58,641 nt of DNA from Archaeoglobi archaeon JdFR-42 (GTDB lineage: Archaea; Halobacteriota; Archaeoglobi; Archaeoglobales; JdFR-42), in NCBI GenBank assembly GCA_002010305.1, contig MTND01000029.1:1-58641 (forward strand). The letters are read 5' to 3'. Below are positions 22,915 to 31,798 of the stretch, in pieces. The stretch's first letter is position 1. Every line of letters begins with the position of its first letter. Position numbers and translations under genes: made by a program. The notes beneath the pieces were generated by a model. That model searched no databases. It was not told where the DNA came from and saw only the letters and a program-made list of their open reading frames with translations.

Positions 22915-25181
22915 TGCATTGTGGGGACTAAAATTTCCAATTCCTCTGAAGTGGTAACTTTTTTAGTGGCGCGTTTCTTTCGAATTGGTGGTATTAAACG
23001 TACACCAAAGGAATTCAGGAGTACCACACTTACACTCGCTGCCATTGCCATCATGGCCCATACCGGATGGACAAGACCTGTGATGGAGAGAGGCACTCCC
23101 AGCCCGTTAAAGGAAAAAGCTAATGCGAGGTTCTGTTTTGTTTTTCTGTAGCTAGTTTTTGCGATATGATATGCGTCCATAATGGCCCCAAGGCGGTTGC
23201 CTGTTATGATAATATCAGCGCTCTCTATGGATATGTCTGTTCCTGTAGCGAAAGCAATTCCAACATCAGCTTGCGTCAGAGCTGGAGCATCATTAATACC
23301 ATCACCCACCATGGCAACTCGAAAACCCTTTTTCTGAAGCTCTCTGATATGTTCTGCTTTTTCTTCTGGTAGTACTCCAGCTATCACCTCGTCAATTCCT
23401 GCTTTTTTTGCAATGGCCTTTGCAGCCCTTTCATTATCTCCAGTGACCATGATGGGGTCCATTCCGGCTCTCTTCATGTCTTCTATGGTCTCATAAACGT
23501 CCTCTTTCAGAGTGTCTCCCAGACCTATTATTCCTGTAAGTCTCTTGTTTATGGCTACGAGAGCGATACTCATTCCCTTGTTCTCCAGTTTATCGATAGC
23601 ATTTTTTGCTGAAGTGATGTCTATCCCTCGTTTGATCATAAGTTCTATATTGCCCACAAGAACAGGTAACCCTCCTGCAATTCCTTCGACTCCAAAGCCT
23701 GACAGGCTTGAAAATTTTTCCACCTGTTTCAGGGATATCCCCTTCTCTCTTGAATCTTCAACTATAGCCTTTGCGAGGGGATGCCCAGAATATTGTTCAA
23801 GAGAAGCAGCGATGGCCATAAGATCTCCTTCTTTTCCATTTAGAGTTATGATCTCCATTATATGGGGCCTGCCAGTTGTGAGGGTTCCAGTTTTGTCGAG
23901 AATAATTTTTTGCACATCCTTGAATATCTGAAACACCTCACCACTCCTCATCAGTATCCCTTTTGTGGCTGCTTCCCCACCTCCCCGAATCATGGCAAGA
24001 GGTGTTGCCATTCCTAGAGCACATGGGTATCCCATAACCAGAGCTGCAAGACCAGCAAAGATGGCCCTTTTGAAGTCAAACATTTCCATGAATAGCCACA
24101 TCCCAAGAGTCCATATAGCAACACTTAAAGCAGCGAAGATCAATACGAAAGGAACATAATACATTAGTATTTTATCCACAAGCTGAAGAACCCCAGGTTT
24201 TAAAGCTCTTGCCTCTTCTACATGCTGGGCAATCCGGTATAGAAAACTCTCTTCCCCTACCCTGGAGACTTTTACAAGTAGAGCACCAGTTAGATTAATA
24301 GAGCCTGAAATCACCTCCCCTCCCTTAGATTTTTCAACAGGGATGCTCTCTCCAGTAACAATGCTTTCATCAATGGCGCTCTCACCTTCTACCACAGTAC
24401 CATCCACAGGAACAGTCTCTCCCGGTTTTATTCTGACTAAAGCTCCTTTTTTAACAGACTCAATGGGTATTACTCTCTCTTCTCCTTCAATCACCACTCT
24501 GGCTTTCCGGGCTTGCATCTGGAGAAGCCTCCTCACTGCCTCTGAACTTTTCATTCTCACTCTGAGAGATACATATCCTGAGAGTATATGGTATCCTGTA
24601 ACAAACACAGAAACAGCAAAAAAGTCCATTTTCGGGAACTCTGGGAAAATAAATCCAAGAAAGCCACCAGTAAGACCTCCAAAGGCACTGAACTCCATAA
24701 GGACATGTTGATTGAGTATACCCCTCTTCAAGGAAAAGTAAGCCATTTTCAGAATGGGCCGTCCTAGGACAAACACCATGGTGAGAGCAGTAGCGATCAT
24801 CAGATAGATAGGATAGTATCCCTGAACTCCAGCCTTCATAACCACCATGAGAAACACTGAAATTCCAACCAGAGTTCCTGCATATTTCAATCGTCTCTTT
24901 TCCTTGGTTAGTTCTCTCTCTTCGTCTTCAAAAGATCTCATTTTATCCAGATCTCTCACAGTATATCCGAGGTTTTCCAGTATTTTTTCAAGCTCAGGGG
25001 AGTCAATTACACGGGGATCAAATTCGATCATGACTTCCTCATGGGCAAGACTCACACTCACCCTTTTTACTCCTTGAACTTGGGAAAAAGCCTTTTTAAT
25101 GGTTTCAGAGCAGAAAGAGCAGGATAAACCACCAATCTTAACATGATGTCTTCTAACTGATGTGGCTGATTGCCCGTACAT
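22869..25181 (-). CDS. copA: Copper-type P1B ATPase, C-terminal domain frameshifted
   Basis: This 770-residue transporter has an N-terminal HMA domain with C21SFC24, paired N-terminal helices, TGES (277-280), a membrane metal motif YPC (385-387), the phosphorylation site DKTGTLTTG (D429), a HP motif (SGHPLA), TGDN and GDGINDAPAL. P1B ATPases of this type export Cu+ or Ag+. The usual CPC is YPC here, an atypical first residue. The protein ends LEILVPTMHCEGVL and a few out-of-family residues; the rest of a C-terminal HMA domain continues in the -1 frame. The gene starts 11 bases after its likely regulator. Confidence 0.92.
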   Translation of the reverse strand: MYGQSATSVRRHHVKIGGLSCSFCSETIKKAFSQVQGVKRVSVSLAHEEVMIEFDPRVIDSPELEKILENLGYTVRDLDKMRSFEDEERELTKEKRRLKYAGTLVGISVFLMVVMKAGVQGYYPIYLMIATALTMVFVLGRPILKMAYFSLKRGILNQHVLMEFSAFGGLTGGFLGFIFPEFPKMDFFAVSVFVTGYHILSGYVSLRVRMKSSEAVRRLLQMQARKARVVIEGEERVIPIESVKKGALVRIKPGETVPVDGTVVEGESAIDESIVTGESIPVEKSKGGEVISGSINLTGALLVKVSRVGEESFLYRIAQHVEEARALKPGVLQLVDKILMYYVPFVLIFAALSVAIWTLGMWLFMEMFDFKRAIFAGLAALVMGYPCALGMATPLAMIRGGGEAATKGILMRSGEVFQIFKDVQKIILDKTGTLTTGRPHIMEIITLNGKEGDLMAIAASLEQYSGHPLAKAIVEDSREKGISLKQVEKFSSLSGFGVEGIAGGLPVLVGNIELMIKRGIDITSAKNAIDKLENKGMSIALVAINKRLTGIIGLGDTLKEDVYETIEDMKRAGMDPIMVTGDNERAAKAIAKKAGIDEVIAGVLPEEKAEHIRELQKKGFRVAMVGDGINDAPALTQADVGIAFATGTDISIESADIIITGNRLGAIMDAYHIAKTSYRKTKQNLALAFSFNGLGVPLSITGLVHPVWAMMAMAASVSVVLLNSFGVRLIPPIRKKRATKKVTTSEELEILVPTMHCEGVLRLSKMRFLK

Positions 25182-25192
25182 AAGCTCTCTCC

Positions 25193-25723
25193 TTATCCTG
25201 ATTTTCTGAGGATATCCACAAGGGCTCTGTTTAATATGTTCACAGTAATATGATCAATAAAATGCTCTGTCGAGCAATAAGGACAGGCTTTTAAATTCTC
25301 GGCTGTTTCTACTATCTGATCCCAATATCGGTCTTTTACTTCCTGAATGACTCTTTCAAGAGATTTTTTTGTAAATTCTATGGCCGGAGAAAGAGCTTCA
25401 TCAAAATTGTCAGGCATGGTTTGATGAATGAAAAGGGTGTTAGAAGCATAATACTTAAGAATTCCTCCTTTTGTCTCCCTCAATTCGGTAAGTTCAATCA
25501 ATCCTGCTTTTTTCAGTATATCTACATGATGTCGGATTGTAGTTGGAGCCTTTACGATGCCATGTTCTTTCAGCTTTTCCACAATTTCCATGATGGAGCA
25601 GCTTTGACGGGAAAGTATGTCCAAGATAGCAACTCTGATAGGATCTTCAAGGGCTTTGGCTTTCTCTGAATCGATTGAGACGATATTTCTGATTTCAACT
25701 TCTCTTTTAAACTGATTACTCAT
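25193..25723 (-). CDS. ArsR-like winged-helix regulator of the copper ATPase
   Basis: This 176-residue protein has an ArsR-type winged helix (about 22-95: KALEDPIRVAILDILSRQSCSIMEIVEKL, APTTIRHHVDILKKAGLIELTE). A helical region follows, then C-P-Y-C near residue 148 with nearby His residues (STEHFIDHI), a plausible metal sensor. It is co-transcribed with the copper ATPase 11 bases downstream. A TAGTA-N4-TACTA palindrome lies just ahead of its start, suggesting autoregulation. Confidence 0.85.
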   Translation of the reverse strand: MSNQFKREVEIRNIVSIDSEKAKALEDPIRVAILDILSRQSCSIMEIVEKLKEHGIVKAPTTIRHHVDILKKAGLIELTELRETKGGILKYYASNTLFIHQTMPDNFDEALSPAIEFTKKSLERVIQEVKDRYWDQIVETAENLKACPYCSTEHFIDHITVNILNRALVDILRKSG

Positions 25724-25733
25724 ATCATGTACA

Positions 25734-25747
25734 TAGTATTGCTACTA
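25734..25747 (-). promoter_or_regulatory. Small palindrome ahead of the copper regulator
   Basis: TAGTA-TTGC-TACTA is a perfect inverted repeat 11-24 bases before the regulator's start codon, next to an AT-rich promoter-like stretch (AAAAAATATTTAG on the minus strand). The site is short and could be chance. Confidence 0.35.
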
Positions 25748-25843
25748 AATATTTTTTACCATTTAAGAGTTTATAGTAATATTATGAAGAATTTCGTAAT
25801 TATATTATATAGAAAATGATGAGCTCTGGTTATACTATCGAGA

Positions 25844-26386
25844 CTATGTTTTACTGTTGTCAGTGAATGCTGGCAATAAAATGGATTTACAGGCCTGGGG
25901 TGAAACAACTCTCTCCTGGATAGTTATCGTACCACCTTCGATAAAGAGTTCAGCACAGGTGGGAAAGGAAAGTCTTGGCATGGTGGGGCTGCCCGGACAT
26001 ACCAAGATTGCATGGGGGAGCTGTTCTAGCATGAATCTGTGAGCATGGCCAAACACAAGGACATCCACACCCATCTCCTTGGCCAGATACCCCAGACCGG
26101 TTAGATCATTAAGATGTAGCTGTCCCTGATGAACAACTCCGATTGTTATATCCTTGAATGAAAAGGTGATTTGCTCAGGTAATCGATTTTTTAAGTGAGA
26201 TGTGTCAGAATTTCCATGAACAGCATACAGTTCTTTTTCTTTCAGAACTTCATATACTTCCTCTGTAGTAAAATCTCCGGCATGAACTATTATTTCTGCT
26301 TCGTCGATAAGGCTAGCAAGGGTTGGAGGGGGATTCCAGGATTTCATATGAGTGTCAGCCAGTAAAACAATTTTATCTCTTTTCAT
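25844..26386 (-). CDS. Metallophosphoesterase (YfcE/MJ0936 type)
   Basis: This 180-residue enzyme has the dimetal phosphoesterase motifs in order: LLADTH, IVHAGDF, AVHGNSD, GVVHQGQ and VFGHAHR. The family hydrolyses phosphodiesters with Mn or similar metals; its natural substrate in archaea is not settled. Its ATG overlaps the rpiA stop by four bases (ATGA), so it is the last gene of the mtaD-surE-rpiA operon. Confidence 0.9.
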   Translation of the reverse strand: MKRDKIVLLADTHMKSWNPPPTLASLIDEAEIIVHAGDFTTEEVYEVLKEKELYAVHGNSDTSHLKNRLPEQITFSFKDITIGVVHQGQLHLNDLTGLGYLAKEMGVDVLVFGHAHRFMLEQLPHAILVCPGSPTMPRLSFPTCAELFIEGGTITIQERVVSPQACKSILLPAFTDNSKT

Positions 26387-27063
26387 GGTTTTCTCCTTTC
26401 GAGTTTTTCGATTCTACCTCTTTTTCCCACGTAAACTTCGTTAACCAGCCTGGAGGGGAATATTCCATTTTCCACCACTCCAGGTATATTGTTAACCTCT
26501 TTTTCAAGCAATTCTGGAGCATCTATCTCTCCAAAGTTCCAGTCGATTATGAAATTACCGTTGTCGGTGATGACTGGGCCGACTTTTTTGTTGGCAAGTC
26601 TCACAGTTCCATCTCCCCTGATTGATTGCAGGTTTTTCATCACAGTAATACTGGCTTCAGGAATCACTTCAATCGGTACGGGGTATGTTAGGGTATTGAC
26701 AACCTTACTGCCGTCAACGATAATTATGAAGTTTTTTGAAGCATGAGCAACTATTTTTTCCATAGTATGTGCCCCTCCACCTCCTTTTATTGCATTAAAT
26801 TCTGGATCAACCTGATCAGCCCCATCTACTCCTAGGTTCAGTTCAGGGTATTCCTGCAGGCTGACTACATGAACACCCTGTTCGATAGCTATCAATTTGC
26901 TCTGATAGGAAGATGGAACACCATAAATTTCGATACCCTCTTCCCGGATTCTTTTTCCAAGACTCATGATGAATTCTGCAACCGTTGAACCACTTCCGAG
27001 TCCTATAATATCTCCATCTTTGATCTTGCTTGCAATAAATTCTCCAACAATTTTTTTATCCAT
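26383..27063 (-). CDS. rpiA: Ribose-5-phosphate isomerase A
   Basis: This 226-residue enzyme shows IIGLGSGSTVAEFI, LGVDGADQVDPEFNAIKGGGGAHTMEKIVA (catalytic Asp and phosphate loop) and VDGSKVV. It interconverts ribulose- and ribose-5-phosphate, giving ribose in organisms that use the ribulose-monophosphate route. The start at 27063 follows GGAGGT by seven bases and overlaps the surE stop by one base; a longer upstream frame inside surE lacks support. Confidence 0.94.
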   Translation of the reverse strand: MDKKIVGEFIASKIKDGDIIGLGSGSTVAEFIMSLGKRIREEGIEIYGVPSSYQSKLIAIEQGVHVVSLQEYPELNLGVDGADQVDPEFNAIKGGGGAHTMEKIVAHASKNFIIIVDGSKVVNTLTYPVPIEVIPEASITVMKNLQSIRGDGTVRLANKKVGPVITDNGNFIIDWNFGEIDAPELLEKEVNNIPGVVENGIFPSRLVNEVYVGKRGRIEKLERRKP

Positions 27064-27851
27064 CAATCTACCTCCATCCATTGGTTCAGGATTCTCAGAT
27101 CTATCCTTGCTGTGCAATCAAGGGTTATGGGAGTAACAGAGATAAAGCCATTTTTCAGAGCGTGGACATCAGTGCCCTCTTCTGCTCCTCCAAACTCGGT
27201 GCCATCAATCCAGTAGTATGGTCGTCCTCTCGGATCCAGCCTCTTATCAACAGAGGTTGTGAAAACACGTCTTGCAAGTCTGGTGATTTTTACCGGTGTA
27301 TCTCCCCTCACTCCTTTTGGAATATTCACATTGAGGATATCCACTCCATCTGGTAGTTTTTGTTTCAGGACTTTTCTGGCTAATTGTCTGAGAATTTTTA
27401 TTGGAACTGCAAAATCTTTTTTTATAAATCCTAAATGAAATTTTTCAGTCTGATCTTCTACTTCCATAGATATTGCTATGGAAGGGGATCCCTGGGTTGC
27501 TCCTTCAAGAGCCGCACCAACTGTCCCAGATGTGGTAATGGCCTCTGTGGAGAGGTTTTCCCCAAAATTGATTCCTGAGATTATCAGATCCGGGATCTCC
27601 TGAATAACAGCATATATACCGATAATAACAGAATCTGTTGGTGTTCCTCCGACAGCATACGCGTCTATACCATTTACTCTGGTTTTAAAAACCCTGATGG
27701 GTTCAAAAATAGACAGTGCTCTCCCAACACCACTTTTCTGAGTAGCAGGAGCTACTACATAAATCTTTCCAAGATCTTTTATCGCTTCATAGGCGGCATG
27801 GATACCCGAGCTATAAACTCCATCATCGTTGGTTATCAGAATTTTTTTCAT
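27063..27851 (-). CDS. surE: 5'/3'-nucleotidase SurE
   Basis: This 262-residue enzyme has the SurE signature ILITNDDGVYSSG at the N-terminus (metal-binding Asp pair), VVAPATQKSGVGRALS, GTPTDSV and ISGINFGENL. SurE removes phosphate from nucleoside monophosphates. Lying between mtaD and rpiA, it fits a nucleoside and ribose salvage operon. It starts 15 bases after the mtaD stop. Confidence 0.94.
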   Translation of the reverse strand: MKKILITNDDGVYSSGIHAAYEAIKDLGKIYVVAPATQKSGVGRALSIFEPIRVFKTRVNGIDAYAVGGTPTDSVIIGIYAVIQEIPDLIISGINFGENLSTEAITTSGTVGAALEGATQGSPSIAISMEVEDQTEKFHLGFIKKDFAVPIKILRQLARKVLKQKLPDGVDILNVNIPKGVRGDTPVKITRLARRVFTTSVDKRLDPRGRPYYWIDGTEFGGAEEGTDVHALKNGFISVTPITLDCTARIDLRILNQWMEVD

Positions 27852-27866
27852 GATCTTGTCTCCATT

Positions 27867-29135
27867 TCAATCATCCATGAACTTTTGTTTCATTCGTTCT
27901 ATCTTTCCTATAATCTTTTCCTCGTTTAATGTCAGGATGTTTCTATCCTCCATAACCACCCTACCATTGATGATGGTGTGAGTGACATCGCAACCTCGCC
28001 CGGAATACACGAGATTATTGAGAGGATTATATGAAGGATGATGGTTGATTCCTGATATATCGATTATGATTATATCAGCAAGCTTTCCTATTTCAAGTTC
28101 TCCTCCATTAAGGCCATAGGCTTTGTATCCATTGACGGTTGCCATCTCGATAACCTCTCTTACTGATATGGCATCGGCCCTTCCAGTTACCACTTTCTGA
28201 AGTAATGGAGTGATTTTAACTTCTTCAAATAGGTCATAAGAGTTATTTGAAGCTGCCCCATCAGTCCCAAGACTGACATTTATACCCTTTCTAAGGAACT
28301 GGAAAACAGGACTGATACCAGCTGCAAGTTTCAAATTGCTTACTGGATTGTGGACCACATTGGTTTTGCTGTTTTTTAGCATCTGGATCTCCTCATCGCT
28401 AACCCAGACGCAATGGGCCAGTATTGTGTGCTCATCCAGAAATTCAAGATGATAAAGAAGCTTAATCGGGGTGGCTCCACATTGCCTTTTAACCTCCTGT
28501 ATTTCCCACTGATTTTCAGAGGCATGGATGTGAACAGGCACTCCATCTTCCTTAGCAGTCTCTTTTACAGTCTCGAGGAATTTAGGAGAGCATGTATATG
28601 TAGAATGAGGACCATATAGGGGATATATAATCTCGCTTCCTTTCCACTTTTTTACAAATTTCATGCCTATTTTCAATTCTTTCTCTCCTCTTTCCTCGTC
28701 ACCACGATCCGCCATTCCATAACATAAACAACCCCGTATACCAGCTTTTATGGCAGCTCTGGCCACTTCATCCATTTCCACATACAGATCAGAAAAACAG
28801 GTGGTGCCGGTTCTTATCATCTCAATAATTCCTAACAAGGAACCGTAGTAAACATCCTCAGAGGTAAGCTTCCGTTCGGCAGGCCATATCTTCATTTGAA
28901 GCCATTTCTCTAAGGGAAGATCTTCAGCAAAGCCTCTAAAAAGGGCCATGGCCAGATGAGTATGGGCGTTCATAAGACCGGGCATAACAATATTTTTCCG
29001 AGCATCGATAGTTTTTTCGCCTCTAATCTTCTCTTTTCCGATATACTGGATTTTTCCATCAGAAATTCCAACTTCTCCCTCAGTCAGGAATCCGGATACA
29101 TATAATCGGGCATTTTTAATTCTCAGTTCGTACAT
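27867..29135 (-). CDS. mtaD: 5-methylthioadenosine/S-adenosylhomocysteine (or 5'-deoxyadenosine) deaminase
   Basis: This 422-residue amidohydrolase has PGLMNAHTHLAMALFRG (metal His pair), HIHASENQWEIQE, LAHCVWV and LGTDGAASNN (metal Asp). This matches the MtaD family, called DadD in methanogens, which deaminates adenosine-type by-products of SAM enzymes. That suits a genome with many radical SAM enzymes, which release 5'-deoxyadenosine. The start is set at Met 29135 (MYELRIKNARLYV), where the family begins; an in-frame upstream start would add eight residues. First gene of the operon. Confidence 0.92.
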   Translation of the reverse strand: MYELRIKNARLYVSGFLTEGEVGISDGKIQYIGKEKIRGEKTIDARKNIVMPGLMNAHTHLAMALFRGFAEDLPLEKWLQMKIWPAERKLTSEDVYYGSLLGIIEMIRTGTTCFSDLYVEMDEVARAAIKAGIRGCLCYGMADRGDEERGEKELKIGMKFVKKWKGSEIIYPLYGPHSTYTCSPKFLETVKETAKEDGVPVHIHASENQWEIQEVKRQCGATPIKLLYHLEFLDEHTILAHCVWVSDEEIQMLKNSKTNVVHNPVSNLKLAAGISPVFQFLRKGINVSLGTDGAASNNSYDLFEEVKITPLLQKVVTGRADAISVREVIEMATVNGYKAYGLNGGELEIGKLADIIIIDISGINHHPSYNPLNNLVYSGRGCDVTHTIINGRVVMEDRNILTLNEEKIIGKIERMKQKFMDD

Positions 29136-29207
29136 CAGGCAGAATATAAAACTGCACAATACTTAAATATTAGCGTATCTCTCACCTTAATGCTGGTAGG
29201 TGAGATG

Positions 29208-30362
29208 ATGGAAGGAGCAAAACGCGTTCAGGGTATTTCCACCTCGATGATACGAAAAATGTTTGAAATGGCCCAGAAAATGAAAGGCAGAGAAGTTATA
29301 AGTTTGGGTCTTGGAGAACCTGATTTTGATACGCCAAAAAGTTTGTGTGATGAAGCATATAAGGCTATGCTGGAGGGGTTCACCCACTATACTTCCAATT
29401 TCGGAATTCCAGAGCTTAGAGAAAAACTGGCTGAAAAATACACTAGGGAGAATGGATTTGAAGTTACTCCTGAAAATGTGATGGTTACGGTCGGAGCCTG
29501 TGAGGCTCTGATGATCACCGCTCTTTCCCTTTTCGAGGAGGGAAGTAAAATTATAATTCCATCTCCCAGTTTTGTTGGGTATTATGGTTATGCCAGTCTT
29601 ACTGGATGTAGGGTGGTGGATTTAATAACCACGGATGAGGACGAATTTGAAGTCAATCCGGACACTCTGAATGAAGTTGCCAGTAAGGATATCTCCTTCA
29701 TGCTGGTTAACTCCCCCAATAATCCAACTGGAGCTGTAATCTCGGAGGATAAGGTTAAAGCGATTGCTGAAATAGCTGAAGATAATGACATCTGGATAAT
29801 AAGTGATGAGGTATACGAGAAGATAGTATATGATCGTCCCCACACAAGCTTCGGAAAATATTATGATAAAGTTATAACGATTGGAGCCTTTTCAAAAACC
29901 TTTGCTATGACGGGCTGGAGAGTTGGATATGTTATAGCTAGGGAAGATCTTATTGAGAAGATGCTTCGTGTCCATCAGTATAATGGAGTATGTGCTCCTG
30001 CTTTTGCCCAGAAAGCAATAGCCAATGTTCTGGATACAGATATGGCCTTCGTGGGTGAAATGGTATCCGAGTTTAGAAGGCGGAGGGATCTGGTAGTAAA
30101 AAGGCTGAATGAGATGAATGGTATTTCCTGCGTGAAACCTCATGGTGCCTTTTATGTGTTTCCCAGAGTGAGCGGAACTGGTATGGATGGAGAAGAGTTT
30201 GCCATGAAGCTATTTGATGATAAAGGGGTTGTCGTGGTTCCAGGAGGCGCTTTTGGCCCTGAGAATGAAGGTTTCATTAGAATCTCTTATGCAACGAGTT
30301 ATGAGAGGTTAGAAAGGGCTATGAACCTTATGGAAGAGTTTGTGAATGAAAATAAGAGATAA
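29208..30362 (+). CDS. Class I/II PLP-dependent aminotransferase
   Basis: This protein of about 384 residues has EVISLGLGEPDFDTP, NSPNNPTGAV, ISDEVYEKIVYD, the PLP-binding Lys in TIGAFSKTFAMTGWRVGY and the substrate-binding Arg in FIRISYA. It is of the AspC/alanine-aspartate type of fold group I. The exact amino donor cannot be fixed. The ATG at 29208 has AGGTGA four bases ahead; ATG 29190 is an alternative leaderless start given the TTAAATAT element at 29163-29170. It is divergent from mtaD. Confidence 0.9.
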   Translation: MEGAKRVQGISTSMIRKMFEMAQKMKGREVISLGLGEPDFDTPKSLCDEAYKAMLEGFTHYTSNFGIPELREKLAEKYTRENGFEVTPENVMVTVGACEALMITALSLFEEGSKIIIPSPSFVGYYGYASLTGCRVVDLITTDEDEFEVNPDTLNEVASKDISFMLVNSPNNPTGAVISEDKVKAIAEIAEDNDIWIISDEVYEKIVYDRPHTSFGKYYDKVITIGAFSKTFAMTGWRVGYVIAREDLIEKMLRVHQYNGVCAPAFAQKAIANVLDTDMAFVGEMVSEFRRRRDLVVKRLNEMNGISCVKPHGAFYVFPRVSGTGMDGEEFAMKLFDDKGVVVVPGGAFGPENEGFIRISYATSYERLERAMNLMEEFVNENKR

Positions 30363-30409
30363 AGTAAATCTCTCTTTTATATTTCTGTTCATTTTGTTCA
30401 GCATTTTAT

Positions 30410-31327
30410 TCAGTCTCCAAAAGTAATAATTGGAGAGGTGGCCAGTCGTTTTGCCCCAAGTTTTCTTAGAGTAGGTTTAAGGAATTTTACTTGAGATCTA
30501 TCCAGTATAATGTGCATGGCCACTCCACCCTTGGATAGGGTGGAAATGGTAGGGTCAAACCCCATTTTTGTAAGATAATCTTTTATTCTCTGGACATCTT
30601 CTTCCTCGGGAACGTTGAACACAAGACTAACAAAATTCTGAGATTCAAGTACTTCCTTTACATCTGTCACTAAGTTCTCCATCACCCTTCTTTTTCTCTC
30701 GTTTTTCAGAGATTCCCTACTTGCAATAAAAATGGATTGAACCTCTCTATTAAGGACATCTATTATTCTGGCTCCATTCTCTCTGAGTGTAGTTCCTGAT
30801 TCTGTCACTTCTAATATTATATCTGCTTCAGGGTTAGGTGAGATTAGAGCGGCTTCTGTTTTCCCGATCGGATCATACACAATGGCATTAAGCCCCTTAT
30901 CTCTTGCGTACTGTTTTGCCAGTTCTGGGAATTCAGAGGCGAACATCACTTCCTTATCGCCCACGATAGATATGAAATCTTCTATGCTATGTACATCAGG
31001 ATACATCTCTTCAGATACGGCCACAACGAGCTTGGTGGGACGGAATTTTAATCGGGCTAAAGCAGCCACTTTCGTTTCCATATCAGAAAATTTAAATTTC
31101 GAGTTCTCAAAGATATCTTCTCCCGTAAATCCACCATCGCCTTTCCCCCTCATAACATAAAAGGGCATGATCTGAGGCCTTACCTGTTTGAATATAATGT
31201 CGGGATGATCTACTCCGATGAGATATCCTCTTTCAGTTTTTTCGAGACGATATCCTGCTTCAATAAGGGCATTCCACACTCGTTCTTCAAGGTGACCATC
31301 GGGAAAGTAAATCTTGACCTGATCCAT
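30410..31327 (-). CDS. hisG: ATP phosphoribosyltransferase HisG, long form
   Basis: This protein of about 305 residues catalyses the first step of histidine synthesis. It shows VKIYFPDGHLEERVWNALIEAGY, the FVMRGKGDGG-like region YVMRGKGDGGFTGEDIF, LARLKFRPTKLVVAVSE, the PRPP-binding EVTESGTTLRENGARIID and a C-terminal regulatory domain (LVFNVPEEEDVQRIKDYLTKMGFDPTISTLSKGGVAMHIIL). The C-terminal domain marks the long, histidine-inhibited form that needs no HisZ. Start at 31327 (MDQVKIYF); an in-frame ATG at 31345 is possible. Confidence 0.93.
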   Translation of the reverse strand: MDQVKIYFPDGHLEERVWNALIEAGYRLEKTERGYLIGVDHPDIIFKQVRPQIMPFYVMRGKGDGGFTGEDIFENSKFKFSDMETKVAALARLKFRPTKLVVAVSEEMYPDVHSIEDFISIVGDKEVMFASEFPELAKQYARDKGLNAIVYDPIGKTEAALISPNPEADIILEVTESGTTLRENGARIIDVLNREVQSIFIASRESLKNERKRRVMENLVTDVKEVLESQNFVSLVFNVPEEEDVQRIKDYLTKMGFDPTISTLSKGGVAMHIILDRSQVKFLKPTLRKLGAKRLATSPIITFGD

Positions 31328-31432
31328 ATACGGCCATCCTCTCATGGAGGGATTATAAACTTTTCTGTAGTATCCTTAAAAAAATAACTTTGAGAAAAAG
31401 GATATCTGTGAGTTTAATATGCCTTTCTCCGA

Positions 31433-31567
31433 CTAAAATCTGTTTCTTTTCTGGTAACAATCCCGACAATACACAGCTCTACCTTCAGTAGGCCTGAAAG
31501 GTACTTCTGCCTCCTTGCCGCAATCGCTACATGTAATTTTATACATTTTTCGCTCTCTATAATTCAT
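31433..31567 (-). CDS. Small zinc ribbon protein, CxxC-x17-CxxC
   Basis: This 44-residue protein contains C13SDC16, exactly 17 residues, then C34RDC37, followed by a basic tail YQKRNRF. The spacing is that of the small CxxC-x17-CxxC zinc-binding family known from methanogens. A GGTGG site lies four bases ahead of the ATG. Its function is unknown; size and basic tail suggest nucleic acid or ribosome contact. A palindrome GCAGTT-T-AACTGC lies 22 bases before the start. Confidence 0.8.
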   Translation of the reverse strand: MNYRERKMYKITCSDCGKEAEVPFRPTEGRAVYCRDCYQKRNRF

Positions 31568-31588
31568 TTTTCCACCTGTTTAAACACA

Positions 31589-31601
31589 GCAGTTTAACTG
31601 C
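31589..31601 (-). promoter_or_regulatory. Palindrome GCAGTT-T-AACTGC ahead of the zinc ribbon gene
   Basis: A perfect inverted repeat with one central base. The same half-site recurs as AACTGC-T-GCAGT at 31777-31788, at the promoter of the nearby winged-helix gene, so one regulator may bind both. Confidence 0.45.
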
Positions 31602-31758
31602 ATTTATTTACGTCAACATACAAAAAGAGAAAATCTCTTTTCATCTGTTGCAAGTAGTACTCTCCAATAACTAGTTAATAAATCTTCCTGTAGGTAAAGT
31701 GGTTTATTTATTGTGATATTCATTGATTGAAGTCATGAGATAGATGTTTCTACCGCAA

Positions 31759-31788
31759 TTTTTAAATATCCTAGTGAACTGCTGCAGT
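31759..31788 (+). promoter_or_regulatory. Promoter and operator of the winged-helix gene
   Basis: A TATA box TTTTTAAATA lies at 31759-31768. AACTGC-T-GCAGT lies at 31777-31788, just before the expected transcription start near 31790. The placement suits autorepression. Confidence 0.5.
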
Positions 31789-31798
31789 CTCATGCGGA

